The notes: generated by a model not told the origin, from the letters alone. A stretch of 64,000 bases of DNA from Atrichornis clamosus (GCA_013400975.1 WBMZ01002992.1:1-64000); one strand, 5' to 3'; counted from the first letter of the stretch, positions 11,401-23,226 are shown. Numbers and translations are program-made.

Positions 11401-14400
11401 CCCTGGTGCAGATGGATCGATCCAGGGATGATCAAAACATCCCTGTCCTTACATGGCTGTATCTGCTTCTGGCTTCTCTGCAGCTGTGTGAGCTCATCCT
11501 CTGACTCTGAAAAGGGTCAGAAAAGTCAGGGCAGTTCTGTCCTTGTTAGTATTTATGGGAACAAGAGATTTTTCTTTTATTTCCATTCTTTCTACTGTTT
11601 GTTCCTTCCTTTGTTAACTGAAGCCAGCCCAACTCTTGCTGGAAAAGCACTTCCCTTGTCCCCCTGACGAACACCTGCACAGCCCCAGCTGCTGCTGCAG
11701 AGCCTCACCTCGTGTCACGATCTGGGCACGGCTGGAGGTGCTCCAGAGGGCACTGGGGGCTGTGTGCAGGACAAGGGGGAAGTCTGAGGAGCTCTTCACA
11801 TCACAGCTGGCTCTGGGAAGGAGCAGAACCACTTGTGCCATCCGTCTTGTCAGCGAGCTGGTAAATCATGCAGCTCCCCCTGATGAACATCCTTCGTCTT
11901 TTATAGGCACACAGGGAGTCCTTCAGAGGCCTTTTTAAGGGGTTTTTTTGAAGCTGTCTCGCATCTCTTGTCTTTTGTGTGCTCGTATTTTAGTTTAAAC
12001 TGTTCGGAGTCTGATTTCAGTTTTCGCTCCTGGCGCTCGTGGAGCTTTGGGCGAGTGACTCGTTGTCCACCGCTCGTGCTGAGCCTGGTGCAGACACTGC
12101 TGTTGGCCTGCAGTGGAATGGCCAGAGGCCTCTGTCAGAAAATCTTTTATAGGCAGAGGTTTCAATTTCTTCATCGTGTCAGGCTGTTGTCACAGAGTGG
12201 TTCTGCACGTGTTCAGACCTGCTGGTGCGTTTTGCCTGGGTGCTGCGCGATCCACGGTTCCCGGAACATTGCTCTGTGGATCTTGTACTCTGAAGTGCAC
12301 AGCTTTTGTACTCCAAAAATCAAATTCAGTTTGAAACATAATTAGTGTTTATTCGTGCTTGTGCAAAGTTGTGCAGTCTTGGACTAAGAGTGCTTATACT
12401 CTCCTGTTGCCTTACTTACCGTAATAGGCCATTCTAGTACGAAATTCTCTTTATAAAGATGATTTAATTCACACAAAGAAGTGTAATAATTTTTCCCTAG
12501 CAGGACCCATCTCACTTTTCTGTGCCATTCCAGTTTGTGAGTTAAACCTCAGAATTTAACAGCAGAAATAAATCTCTGCAGCAAATGATTTCCAGACCAG
12601 TTTTCACAGAATCTGAACCCTGAGCAACTGGATATTTTAATCTCCCCTGCATCTGTGACAGCAATTCTTTTTATCCTCCTGGACTAAAAACCTGTAACTT
12701 TTACATAATATTTCATGCTGCAGAAGCAATAAATTTAGACCTACATTGTTCTTCCCTAGGGACTGGCAACTCTTGGCACGTGTAGTTTGCAGGATCCTGT
12801 TCAGTGAGTGACACTGGTGCTTGATAATTATATTTTGTTTGAGAGACATTTGTGCTTCTGAAGTAAACCTTAGAATCTGAGGAAAAGAAACAGTGTTTAT
12901 TAGAAAATTTCTGTGAGAGATATATGTATGGCTGCAACATTATTTAATTGATCAAAAGTAGGAAATAGGAATAGTAGGAAAAAATAATAGGAAACTGAAT
13001 TCTGGGATCAGTGAATGAATGAAGATGCTGCTACAAGTTCTTTTCAGTGCAGTGTTGGATCTTAAATGTCACCGTGTGGCAAAAAAAGGCCAAAATGCCT
13101 TTGAGTGACAAGAGTTACCCACACCATTCTGACTCTGATACACAGTAGTGCTCCCTAAAGTGACACATATCAAAGACAAATCAAACGGAGTTCCTTCTGC
13201 AGTTGCTTTGGAGCTGAAATTACGGATGTGTGAGTGCATGCCAGACAAATTAATTACAGAGACACGTATGAAAGATACTTTACATCCCTCTATTAATTTG
13301 GCACCAAGATTTTTTTACATCCATCTATCAAAATGTCTCCTGAAGGAGAAGAAGGGAGTGTTTTCCTCTCTGAATCCGTGTGGTACTACGATATTTAAGC
13401 TGTTCTGGTGTTTCATCTGTCACTGCAGCAAAGCCAGAGGTGTAGTTTATCCGTAATAGTCAGGATCTGGATACACCTGAATAGGAGGAAAAAGATCCTG
13501 AGAGCTGGATAGTTTTGTTGAGGGCTCATTCATTGTCTCCTGTGTCTTGGGGATGTTGGTGCAGGAGAAGATCTGGATTTGGTATCTGAGCTGCCAATTA
13601 CCTTTTTTTTATTAAGCTGACAGTGTCCTACTTGTAGTGATCCAAGGGCAGGGAGGAAATGTAGGTGAGTATCAAGGTGTGGAATCTGTTGTTGAACAAG
13701 CAAGGGAAAACTGTAGGTGGGCTTTGGGACAACCCTGAATTAGAGGCAACAGATTCCAACGTTAAATACACATTTATAATAATTGCTTTGACCTTAATTA
13801 GATATGTATCAATTAGGTTATCCTGCAGAATTGGTGTTTAGGAGTGTGGGTGTTAAGCGGTAGCAGGGAAGGTGAGAAAGGAAGGAGGCAGAGAATTCAC
13901 TACCTGTGAAATGTGGGCAGCCTGAACCCTCAAACTGCCAGTGGGAAGAAATACCTTAATTACTGGTTAAGGAAGAGATGAATTGCTGTCTTGCAGTGCT
14001 GGGTGTCTGAAATCCAAGCCCTTTCCCAGACCTTTGGGTGCTGAAAGCCTCTGGCTTTTCTGCTGACTCTGAGGAGTGCTAAGCTCATCTGCTGTAATAA
14101 ACAGTTGGAAATTATCTGTGTGCACCATAAGAGAAGGCAATAATGCCAAATGGGTCAAGAAGAATTCTATTGCTGACCTGTTTAAAAAATACTCCAGAGC
14201 TCTTGCTGATTTCTGGGTGTCTGAAGAACTAAACATTGTAGTGCAACAAAAAAAAAAGGGTGGTTCTGTTCATAATCAATGTTCCCTAGAGCAAGAATGA
14301 AGGGTTTTGAAAATGTTTAAAACTCACATGAGCTAATTCGTGTTGTTTTCTGTTAAAAGATTCAAAGCATTGGTGCAAACTTTCACTAATGTCTGGTTTT

Positions 14401-16640
14401 CATTTCTTTCTAAGCCCCTACTTACAGAATGCAGCCCGTGACCCCCCTGGGGATTCTGTCACTCGTTCTGAACATCATGTGTGGGGCTTTGAACCTCATC
14501 AGAGGAGTTCACCTGGCAGAATATTCCTTTCAGGTAACCTGGGAATGAGTCTCAGGGAGAGAGTTCTCTGGGTAACCAGGTCTAGGGTGGCTGTTCTGCT
14601 CCTTAGCAGAGCACACATCTTGCCACAAGAAGTGTTCTGTTTCTCCAGGGAATGTGCAGCTGGTTACTCACCTGCTGGACCTCATGTATTTTGTTGTATA
14701 TCACAACATTTTGCATTTTATTTGGTTCTAGGGAAGTTAAAATTTTGAGAAATATTTGACTCTTACCAGGCTGACTGGATTTTTTTTTCTCCATTCTTGT
14801 ATTTTATTTTAGATCCTTTTCTGTAATTTTTTTTAAACAAGCATGAGACTGTAAACAACTTTAAAAAAGGAAATTAAAGAAGTGTCCTGATTGTATCCTG
14901 ACACAGTTTTATTTAGCAGGAACTGTCACATAAGCCTCAGTTCTTGGTATCTTATTCTGTGATATTGATCTTGGTGTTTAACACTGTTACAGTCAATCAA
15001 CATAAACCAGGATAAGGAGTTCTTGACTATATTTATAATGTTCTCAAATATCAAGCAGCACTTGCTAAAAGCTGTGCCTGATGTAGTTGTTTGTCTCTTC
15101 TTTTAATCCCAACAGGAGGACTATGAAGGAATTGGAAACGTGATAGCTTTTTTTCTACCTTTTCTAGCCTGTGTTTTTCAGGTATGTTAACTGCAAATAA
15201 AATTCTTTCTGATTACTTTGATGTTATAATACACAAGAGAGAGTCATTTTAAGCTGAGCAGAGGTTTTTAACATCCTACCTAGGTGATTCCACCGAGGTA
15301 TTCCAGTGAAGTGACACAAAACCAGTTGAAGGCACACTTTGACCCTTAGCAAATTGCAGTTGCAGGCTTTTCCAGTGCTTCCGTGTTTTGGCACGTCAGG
15401 TGGGGCTGGGTGTGATGGACAAATGCTATCCCAAGGGTGGTTTCTTCCCAAAGGGATGGACACCACGTCTTTCTGTCAGTGGCAGACCTAGGGAGGGGCT
15501 TTTGTAGCATGACCACCTTGAAGACTAAGCAAATATTAGGTAGCAACATGATTGAAAATGTTCTAATTTGCGTGAAAAATTACATTTCATTCCGGTGGCA
15601 AATGTGTGTCCTTGGATTTTTTCCATAATGGGGTAATTTTCTCTGACCTTACGCAGAAGAGTTTGAATGAGGAAAATAAAACATGCTCCAAAGTGGTTTT
15701 TCTTGAAAGGCTCTTTAATTTCCTGAAGCACTGCTCCTCATCCTTTAACTTGAGGCCAATATGTTGCTGGAAAACCTTCAATTTTTAGGCTGCCATAGCA
15801 GGAAGCTGCTGCAATTTGGTTATGGGGAAAAGCATTAATGCCAGCACTGTGTTCATTTCCCTTGTGCTGTTGCTTTTGGATAATGGTTTGGGGACCACTG
15901 TCTGCAGACTTTGATTTATTTATGGGGTTATTTATTGTATTATGATACAATTTAGTGCCTTTCAGCCTTCTTACCCCGCTGCTCATGGCAGAGCTTTAAG
16001 GTGAATGTATTAATTTTGATCTAAATACTTGATGCAAGTTGTTTTTCACAAAGAAAGGCTCTGTCCTGCTTTTTTCCCGGTTAGTACCTGAAGCCAGGGG
16101 AGCTCAAGAAGGGAGAGTTCTCTCCTCCCCTTTTGATTTATAGCAGGAATCTTCCCAAAATGCTTGTGCACAAATTGCAGGGCTTTCTACGTGCTGACCT
16201 CTGCCTGTGGCATCAGCACAGTTGGAAACAGCGACCTGAAGGGAGCGAGGCTGATCTGTCACTGCCTGAGGTAAAAAAGTGACTCTTCTGTCAGCACTTG
16301 GAGCTTTCTGTTTCCTCCTGAAAGGGCTCTTCATGCTCAGCAGATGGGTTCCACCTGTCCCAAGCAACAATTCCCAGCTGTATCCCTGTTTTTGTGCACA
16401 CAGTTCAGTGCTAACCTTACCTCTCTGCTCCTTTTGCAGTGTTACTTGTACCTCTTCTACAGCTCAGCCAGGAAGGTGAAGACATTTGTGCTCCTGTGCT
16501 GTGTCTGTTTATGCAACATCTACTTGTTGGGATTACGGAACCTCTGGCAAATCTCCTTCCACATAGGAGTGGCATCTCTGTCTTCTTATCAGATACTGAC
16601 AAGGCAGCTCGTGGAGAAACAGCCTGACTGCGGCGTGTGA
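5213..16640 (+). CDS. SEC22C: SEC22 homolog C, longin-domain vesicle trafficking protein (spliced, six coding exons)
   Basis: The coding parts are 5241-5422, 7302-7465, 9658-9840, 14415-14533, 15116-15181 and 16440-16640. They join in frame to 915 bases, 304 residues plus stop (human SEC22C is 303). The start MSMIFFACVVRVRDGLPLSA matches vertebrate SEC22C almost residue for residue, and the end QLVEKQPDCGV matches the family C-terminus. Residues 1 to about 119 form a longin domain. Residues 117-180 are a linker (EEELKLQPP at 142-150). Four hydrophobic segments follow at about 185-206, 222-245, 252-270 and 274-291. As in SEC22A, and unlike SEC22B, there is no SNARE coiled coil, so it is not a classical R-SNARE. 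The family acts in ER and ER-Golgi membranes. ATG 5241 is chosen over 5247 by homology and by its A at -3. All introns are GT-AG. No frameshift or stop interrupts it. SEC22A is excluded by the closer C-terminal match. Confidence 0.96.
5423..7301 (+). other. SEC22C: SEC22C intron 2
   Basis: This is a 1.9-kb AT-rich intron. It carries the low-complexity TATATTTACAT-type tract at about 5636-5865. I see no dispersed repeat or RNA gene in the rest. Confidence 0.8.
5636..5865 (+). repeat. AT-rich simple/low-complexity repeat
   Basis: About 230 bases consist largely of TATATA, ATTTACATAT and TTTATAT motifs with almost no C or G. They lie in intron 2 of SEC22C. Confidence 0.8.
7302..7465 (+). CDS. 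SEC22C: SEC22C coding exon 2 (residues 61-116)
   Basis: The acceptor is TTCTTGTATTCCAG. The exon encodes the middle and end of the longin domain, including FCFLEELRWEF (84-94) and the conserved SRPYAFIEF (107-115). The frame requires the donor G|GTTTGT at 7466, which is a poor match to GTAAGT. The stronger-looking GTAACT four bases downstream would frameshift and stop at once. Confidence 0.94.
8419..8475 (+). repeat. Interrupted (ATT)n microsatellite
   Basis: There are about fifteen ATT/GTT units, broken by TTGTCAG and AC interruptions. Confidence 0.85.
9206..9449 (+). mobile_element. CR1 LINE 3' tail
   Basis: The element is 5'-truncated and reads from AGATTTAGATTGG through GTGAGGCCCTGGCACAGGG and GGAAGTGTCCACGGCCAGG to the CR1 end TCCTGTGAT. 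It lies in SEC22C intron 3 in the sense orientation. Confidence 0.9.
9658..9840 (+). CDS. SEC22C: SEC22C coding exon 3 (residues 116-176)
   Basis: The acceptor is TGTTGCTTCAG and the donor G|GTAAGT is perfect. The exon encodes the end of the longin domain and the hydrophilic linker, with WEKVEEELKLQPP (138-150) and ELMNGMSNGG (159-168). The reading frame stays open beyond 9840 but that part is intron. Confidence 0.95.
9841..14414 (+). other. SEC22C: SEC22C intron 4
   Basis: This 4.6-kb intron carries one short antisense CR1 tail (10555-10651) and a locally CpG-richer pocket at about 12,000-12,270. The AT-rich unique stretches at 13,140-13,400 and 14,070-14,240 could be conserved non-coding DNA but cannot be tested here. 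I see no RNA gene. Confidence 0.75.
10555..10651 (-). mobile_element. CR1 LINE 3' tail, short
   Basis: The antisense end AGAATCATAGAATAATTTGG is followed by GAGATCATTGAGTCCAACC and ACCACTAAACCATTCCCT. This is the CR1 3' end of a different subfamily from the copy in intron 3. Confidence 0.85.
14415..14533 (+). CDS. SEC22C: SEC22C coding exon 4 (residues 177-216)
   Basis: The acceptor is TTTCATTTCTTTCTAAG and the donor CAG|GTAACC. The exon encodes the first membrane segment (about 185-206) and the family signature ALNLIRGVHLAEYS (201-214). Confidence 0.95.
14534..15115 (+). other. SEC22C: SEC22C intron 5
   Basis: This 582-base AT-rich intron shows no recognisable element. Confidence 0.85.
15116..15181 (+). 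CDS. SEC22C: SEC22C coding exon 5 (residues 217-238)
   Basis: This 66-base exon lies between AATCCCAACAG and CAG|GTATGT. It encodes EDYEGIGNVIAFFLPFLACV and the following FQ, the second membrane segment. Both ends are phase 0, so skipping it would remove 22 residues without a frameshift. Confidence 0.95.
15182..16439 (+). other. SEC22C: SEC22C intron 6
   Basis: This 1.26-kb intron is unique sequence without recognisable repeats or genes. The stretch at 15,780-16,000 is T-rich with several AT-box-like motifs. Confidence 0.8.
16440..16640 (+). CDS. SEC22C: SEC22C last coding exon (residues 239-304 and stop)
   Basis: The acceptor is CTCCTTTTGCAG. The exon encodes membrane segments three and four, with the conserved GLRNLWQISFHIGVA (269-283) and the terminal EKQPDCGV. 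The stop TGA is at 16638-16640. The Cys/Leu-rich third segment (LLCCVCLCN, 256-264) is typical of the family. Confidence 0.96.
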   Translation, partial: CYLYLFYSSARKVKTFVLLCCVCLCNIYLLGLRNLWQISFHIGVASLSSYQILTRQLVEKQPDCGV

Positions 16641-19600
16641 GGAACACTCGGGGTTTGCTACTCTGTTTTTACAACTCCTTTTTGTATCCACCTGGCCAAA
16701 AATAGCTCGGGGTGTTTTTTAAAGATCCGTGACAATGGTTATTGTGAGGAGAACAGTTCCAAGCAGCTTGGAATAAGTAGGATACTGTAATGACGTCCAG
16801 CGTGCAGCAAGAGGAGCAGCTGTATTTAACATGTGGTGATGGTGCATGGTAGATCTTGGCAGGTGTCCCCAACACATGAAAGTTCTTAACCAGCAACAGG
16901 CTTTTACTCCTTGGCTACCACCATCCAGACAGCATTTTGCCATTTGTCTTACTGGCTTTGTCACAGTTTGGCAGGTCAGTCTTGCCCTGCTGCTGAAAAT
17001 ACTAAAATTGTGTAGTAAAATGAAGGTAAAGTGATGGGTAACATTTCTGTCTCTAGAATTTGTTAAGCGTTAAGATTCTTGGTAAATGTAAGTAAAGAAG
17101 TTGTTTGCTGTAATTAGGTGAGTTCAATACCAGTGGGAAAAATGGTTAGGGTGAGCTTCAAGGTAATTTTTCTAGGTTTTGAAGGACAGGAAAAGGCTGT
17201 GGCTCTTTTATAAACCATAAAGTCTATAAATATCCCCTTGGCTAAACAGCACCTCATAGTTAAGTGTGTGCTCATGGCTTAATTGCAATTATGCTTGGGG
17301 TAGCAGAAAATAATCCAGGTGGATGTAAGTGATCTTTCAGCTTAAGTGGCCTTTGTTTCCTTCACCAGGGTCACTCTTAGTATAAGGGCAATTCCATGCT
17401 TGCTTGGTCTGTATGGATAATAAATCTTCCCAGCCTACTTGTGACAGGCCACTGATTCCTTCACCTTTTCTAAAAAAATGAGTAGCTGCTGAGTAGAAAG
17501 CCATTTCCAGCAATGGGAAGCAAGAGCAGGTTCTCTTTATTCTGTAAAACACCTGTAGTTAATGGTGGTGAGTTCTTAGCCTAGGATGAGTTTCTGAGTG
17601 TGCACTTTGGAATATGGGACTGCAGAGCTGAACTTCCCAACCTGTGCTGCACTGGGCGTTCTGCTCCGTCATGTGTCGGGGTGCACGTGGGTGTTTTAGA
17701 GCAGAGATCAATAATTTAGGCTGGCTGTTCAAGAAATCCAAAGCATTTAAATGCAGCTGTCCTTGAGGGCTTGTAGAGATCCAAACTGAGAAGTAGAGAA
17801 CTGTAGGTGTGTTATTGTGGAATTACGGTCCTAAAATTTCCTTTTATATTTTTCTTAAGAATTTTTTTTCCTTCTGGTCACCCCATTTCTCTCACCAAAG
17901 ATTTATTTTTCCTCTCACATAGCCTCTACCTCTGGTTGCAAAGAGATTAACATGCAGCAGAGTTGTCTTTTTTGCAGGAACACTCAACAAAATTCATTTC
18001 TTGTATCTCAGTGAGTTTTCCTGCATCCCAAGATGCGAACACGAGTATTAGAGGATGAGTAGACCCGAAAGCTGTGGTGCTGTGCCTCGGAAGCACTTCT
18101 GGATGCAGCTGACTGCAGCAGCAGCATCCACAGACAGCCCATTACAACATGAGCAGTTTCTAGGGCAGCAAAAGACTCAGTGGCAGAGCTCTTTTCCCAG
18201 TAGGAAAATGTAGGTATTTCTTTCTCATTGCACTTACTGTAACAGCAACAATAAAAACCTCTAAACTGTGAGGAATGCTCTGGTAGGGATGATGGAGGAA
18301 TATTTTAGGCAGCCATTGAAGGACACAGCTAGAGCTGTGTGCCACGAGGGAAAACTCTTCTGCTATAAGGGAGTGAACTAAAGTTGTCTGTCTGTCGTTA
18401 TCCCAGTTTTCTGTCCCAGTGCAAGTGGAGAACTGAGGCCAGCATTCAGCCACTGTCCTTAAGACAACCAAATGACCCCACAGATGTGAAGGGTTTAGCA
18501 CTGCTCTGAGTTTTCATTCTGTTCAGTCCCAGTTTTCCTCGGTAAGGAACTTTTGGAGACTGCAGGGAACTAAGCCACAAGTTTGGATTACAAGTTAAAA
18601 AAAAACTCTGTAAAAAGGACACCCCAAAAATCTCATACTAGAAATGTAACACTTCAAGGATGCTGGATCTGATGACTGATAGTGTTTTCCAGGAGCATAA
18701 ACTGGTTGTCAGCCCACTGGGGAATCATCCTGTGGGGAAAGGCTGAAGCATTTTATAGTACAGACAGACAAAGCTTTGTGAAAAGGACTTCAGGGACACG
18801 ACCCAACTCCCTGCTCCTGCCTTTTTAGCCTCAGTCTGGCTGAATAGTCCAAAAGAGCTTTCCTGTTTCTCCTTAGGCTTGGCTAAAGCCAGCCCTGCTC
18901 TGGCCTGAGGCACACAGAGCCTTTGCAGCTGGGCATTCCTCATCCTTGTACTGAGCTCATTGGAAGAAACTGCAACATTCCTGATGTTTCCCCAGCATCC
19001 AACTGCTCTGTCCTAAAACAAATCCATCCCCGAGCCAGGTGACGTCAGCCACAGCTCTGCAGGAGGAGGGCTAGAACAGGGTGTTTGGAGAACTTGTGCA
19101 ATTAACAGAGAGTGGAAAAAGGTTAAATTCAGCTTTTATTGAATTTGTTTTCCTAAAAAATGTTTCAGTAAAATCAAACCAAATCAGCTGTTTCAGTGTT
19201 ACCTTTGCCTAAAGTTGTATTTTTTATGCTTTGTGGACTGATTGGGGGCTGTGACTGAATGTTCAGATCTTCTCTGCCCCACGGACAAAGCTCTGCCTTG
19301 CTGTTGGTCTTAATCCCTTTGCAACCTTTCTTTTTTCCTGTAAGGTGTGTAAACCATATTAAGGAATCCACGTGGATTAGTCTGTGTGTGCACTTTGTAG
19401 GTTTGGATTGGGATTCCAGGAGGAGGCAGAGCACACGTAGTTGGACCTATTTTTATTTGGAATGTTGGTATTTATCCCGTATCCATGTGGTATTTATACA
19501 GTTAAACATTTTCTGCTGGTGAAACAGCAAGAGGAATAGAATAGTTTACATTGATCTCCGTGCTTTAAGATTTAATAAAAAAGAATGACTTGCAGTTTGA

Positions 19601-19997
19601 GTACATGAAATCTGACTCATAACGTGGGATTATTCCTGTGTTGAATCCAATCCCCAGAGAGGAATCCATCCCTTTTTGTTCGACTTCAAACTGTTTAGTG
19701 TAGTTTGAATTGCATCTTCTTAATTCTGTCACTTTTCAGGATAAGCCTTTTGGAAACTCCTTTCTTCACCCAGCAGCTCAGCACAAGAAAATTGGCAAAG
19801 AACAAATTTCAATAATTTCAAGATTTGCAGTGCTGAGTCACTTTATGAAGCTGGTAATTCTCTGGGTTTTCTTTTTTTCCTTTCTCCCAAAGACCTGTTG
19901 AGTTTGTAGAAGGTGGGCTGGTACCTTTTTAGACATTTTTGCACTGTATTAATAATTGAACCTGTGTAAATGTGTATAAAATCATTTTGCATGTAAA

Positions 19998-20005
19998 TGT
20001 ATATA
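19998..20005 (+). promoter_or_regulatory. Possible Pumilio response element in the SEC22C 3'-UTR
   Basis: TGTATATA fits the UGUANAUA consensus and lies 14 bases before the final AATAAA. UGUA copies nearby could equally serve cleavage factor Im. A short motif in a T/A-rich tract can arise by chance. Confidence 0.3.
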
Positions 20006-20018
20006 TGTACATATAGCT

Positions 20019-20024
20019 AATAAA
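20019..20024 (+). terminator. SEC22C: Poly(A) signal AATAAA, probable SEC22C distal end
   Basis: AATAAA is preceded by several UGUA motifs. It is followed about 17-20 bases later by a T-run and then the GT-rich TGGTTGTCTTCATT. This is the full layout of a strong cleavage site, with cutting expected near 20,038-20,042. Confidence 0.65.
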
Positions 20025-20779
20025 TGGCGCTTTTTTTTAATGGTTGTCTTCATTCAGAGTTTTGAATTAACTGATGGTATCAGAAACAAGGTTGATCAGC
20101 CATTTCACTTTTGCAGGCACCTTCAGTGACCCATGTGGCCAATTCATCAGGTGAACTTCATAAATGTATTTATAAATAAATGTATAGAAATTGTGCTACC
20201 CAAGGAAGAGATTGCAAGAGGCCGTGATAAAATCTCTTTGTGGCTTTAACAATCTTAGTTTTCAGAGACTCTTAGAGGCTTTTCCTGCAAAACTTGTGTG
20301 TTGAAGTGTGTGCAGTAGGATGTAACATCCCATAGGTCCTTCTCCAGCTGCCTGGCAGTGAGCAGTGGGCATGTGGCAGTTTGCAGTTAGATTTTTAGCC
20401 TGGTCTCTTCATGGAAATAGACCTGTTAATTAGTCTGTTCTTTCTAGGAGTTTGTGGACTTTTTTGGGCTGATTTCAGCCACTTTTGATATTGGCTAAAG
20501 ACACAGATCCATCAGCTTTGTAGCAAGGACTGGCTGGATGTGACAGAAAATTCAGCTGTCCCACCATTGGGATGTGGTGGGTTCGTGTGTGGGCAGCTGT
20601 GCTTTGTGTGACAGGACCCTGAGGGTTCTGCTGAATCAGGAACCAGAAAATGAGGCAAAAATCAAAGAGCTGGAAGAAATCAGGCTTGTGGAACTGCTGG
20701 TTCCTTCACATTTTTCTGCTCCCTGGTTCTCCACGGGAATGACACCTGGGTATGTAACAGCATCCAACTGCCAGAGGGC

Positions 20780-20975
20780 AGGGTTGGATTAAATACAGAA
20801 AAATTCCTCCCTGCGAGGGTGGGGAGGCCCTGGCACAGGGTGCCCAGAGAAGCTGTGGTTGCCCCTGGATCCCTGGAAGTGTCCCAGGCCAGGTTGGATG
20901 GGGCTTGGAGCAGCCTGGGACAGTGGAAGGTGTCCCTGTCCATGGCAGGGGTGGGACCACGGGGATTCTGTGAAC
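20780..20975 (+). mobile_element. CR1 LINE 3' tail
   Basis: The copy reads AATTCCTCCCTGCGAGGGTG, then GAGGCCCTGGCACAGGGTG, and ends near GGTGGGACC. The last bases of the tail are worn. Confidence 0.9.
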
Positions 20976-22065
20976 TGTGGCAAAAGCAAAACACGGTGCT
21001 CAGGGGAGGGAGAAGGCCCTGGGTTAGGAGGGAGGCAGAGCCGTGGGTGGGAATCAGCAGAGGCCCTTGGCAGGGGAGGGAGGAGAGAGCCTCATTCTTT
21101 CGAACTGCTCTGCCCTTAGAAATCCAGATGCTATTTTTGTTCAGTAAATAAATGATTGCTCAAAGCCTGTTTCTTCTCAAGATGCCAATAGAGAAGAACA
21201 GCAGCCTCTCCCTTTTTTCTAAGGTGAGGGGAGAAGGCAATTATAACTCCCTTTCTCTTTTGAAGCTGCTGATAAAAGCAGGTGGGAGGATCAGAGCATC
21301 CCTGTGCCGAAAGAGAAACAACTCCTAAGGTGATAGAAATACATGTTTTTATTTTAAACAAAGTAACTCCGCTTCTGCTGTGTGCTGACTTTCAAATGTG
21401 ACCTAATTGCTCCTAAAAACTGTTTGTGGGCAGGGGGAAGGAACCCGTGGCCACAAAAGCAGGGGCAGGCAGGAGGTGGGGACAGTTGAATTGTCCCTCC
21501 CAAGTGGCGATTGCCTTAAAAGCCACTTGTCCCGACCTCGGGAGTGAGGTGCCTCTGCTGAGGGCGGAGGATGGACGGGTTCAGGCTTCATTCCACGGCT
21601 CTTGGCTTTTACAGGCACCTCCTGCTTGGCTGCAAATAAATCTGTGCTGCAGGTGTGACCTTTTGGAGGAGGTTTTGGAACCAGCAGTTTGGCGTTGGCA
21701 GGAAGTGAAGGTGTGTTTGAGCTCCCCGGGGCGGGTGTGAAAATTAATCCTCTTTGTCTCAGCCTCCCTTTTCAGTGAGGCTTAACAAAGTGATTTTTAA
21801 AAATGTGACCAATTGCTGTGCACTGTTTTCCTTGCAAAGTGGTCTGGCAGCCTTGCAGTGGGAGGGAGTAGTGCCTGCCATGTTTTGCCAGGCTGCAAAT
21901 GTGAAATACCATCCCCATAGCAGCTACTATGAGATTGAACCCCACCCCAGCCAAAACCAGCACATCCTGAATTCATCAGGGACTTCAGGGAGGGCTGTTC
22001 AAGAAAAGAAGCTCTTAAACTCTGGGAGTGGATATATATTTGTGTATGGAGTGACCCAAAGCCAC

Positions 22066-22230
22066 TGACACAGCTGTCCCAGAGAAGCTGTGGCTGCCCT
22101 GGATCCCTGGAAGTGTCCAAGGCCAGCTTGGACGGGGCTTGGAGCAACCTGGGATAGTGGAACCCCATGGCAGGGGTTGGAATGAGATTATTTTTAAGGT
22201 CCCTTCCAACCCAAACCATGCTGTGATTCC
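22066..22230 (+). mobile_element. CR1 LINE 3' tail
   Basis: The copy runs from CCCAGAGAAGCTGTGG to AACCCAAACCATGCTGTGAT. It has a small internal deletion after GGGATAGTGGAA. Confidence 0.9.
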
Positions 22231-22603
22231 CTTGAGCCGTTTTTTCTAGCCCTTGGAAGACCCATTTTAAAAATAATTAAATGGCAACACTAAACAAAGG
22301 GCCCTAAAAATTCTTTGCTTCCCGTTCCGACTTAAAGTACACAATCAGCAAAACACAGAAGCCTTTAAAATTGCCTTTGGTGGAATAAATGTGATTTGAT
22401 ATAAGAATGGTAAGGAAGGCTTGAAATAATGACCACTAAAAAGTAAAGCAGCAGTCAGTACAGCACGAGGTGTGGCTGCAGAGGGCTGGGATTGATTCTT
22501 TCATTAACATCCAAATCCCTGATTTCAGGGGTCCTTGAAGGGAAATGCTACAGAGCAACTGGGCAGAAAGTTCAGCTCTGAAACACGTCAGTGCCCATCA
22601 GGG

Positions 22604-22848
22604 TTCTCTCTCAGCCAGGGAAGGTTTAGGTTAGATTTTAGGAAAACATTTTTCACTGAAAGGGTGAAATTTTTTCACTGGGACAGGCTGCCCAGGGAAG
22701 TGGTGGAGTCACTGTCCCTGGAAGTGCTCCAAAACCACGTGGGTTTGGCACTTCAGGGGTGAACATTGTGGTGGTGCTGGGTTGATGGTTGGACTCGATG
22801 GCCTCAAAGGTCTTTTCCAACCTTAACAATTCCATGATTCTGTGGAAT
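22604..22848 (+). mobile_element. CR1 LINE 3' tail, second subfamily
   Basis: AGGTTTAGGTTAGATTTTAG, GGAAGTGGTGGAGTCACTGT and TTGGACTCGATGGCCTCAAA precede the end TTCCATGATTCTGTGG. The 'goes with gene-wide TGGACTCGATG' form differs from the copies at 20.8 and 22.1 kb. Confidence 0.9.
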
Positions 22849-23084
22849 ATGGTACGGCACCAGGCTTCCCTGCACGACAGGGCAGGAGCTGGGCAGGTCT
22901 GCTCGGAGCATTCCCAGGAGCTGGGACACCTCCCAGGGCTGTGCCTCTCGCACACGGGTCTCCATGAAGACTCCTGGGAAACACCCAGGGGACACAGAGC
23001 AGGAACCTCTGGTGCTGGAGGCATCCCAGAGCTGGCAGCTGGGTGGCTGGTTTGGACTCAGAAGCCAGAATTCCCATGGTGAGT

Positions 23085-23226
23085 CAGGATCACGGGATCA
23101 GTAAGGTTGGAGAGGCCCTCTAAGGTCATCAAACCCAACTTTTAACCCAACGCTGCCAAGGCCACCACTAAATCACGTCCCAAAGTGCCACATCCACACG
23201 TTCTGTGAGCACTTCCAGGGATGGTG
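23085..23226 (-). mobile_element. CR1 LINE 3' tail
   Basis: The antisense tail reads GTAAGGTTGGAGAGGCCCTC, then AACGCTGCCAAGGCCACCAC, and ends at CACTTCCAGGGATGGTG. Confidence 0.85.

Larger units (their letters stand above)
16641..20040 (+). other. SEC22C: SEC22C 3'-UTR (probable extent)
   Basis: After the stop codon about 3.4 kb is free of CR1 insertions and rich in T, in contrast to the CR1-laden DNA that starts at 20,780. This fits a transcribed, constrained 3'-UTR. Possible proximal AATAAA signals occur at 17419, 18250 and 19574. The best end signal is at 20019. A shorter UTR is possible, since the end is inferred from signals alone. Confidence 0.55.
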
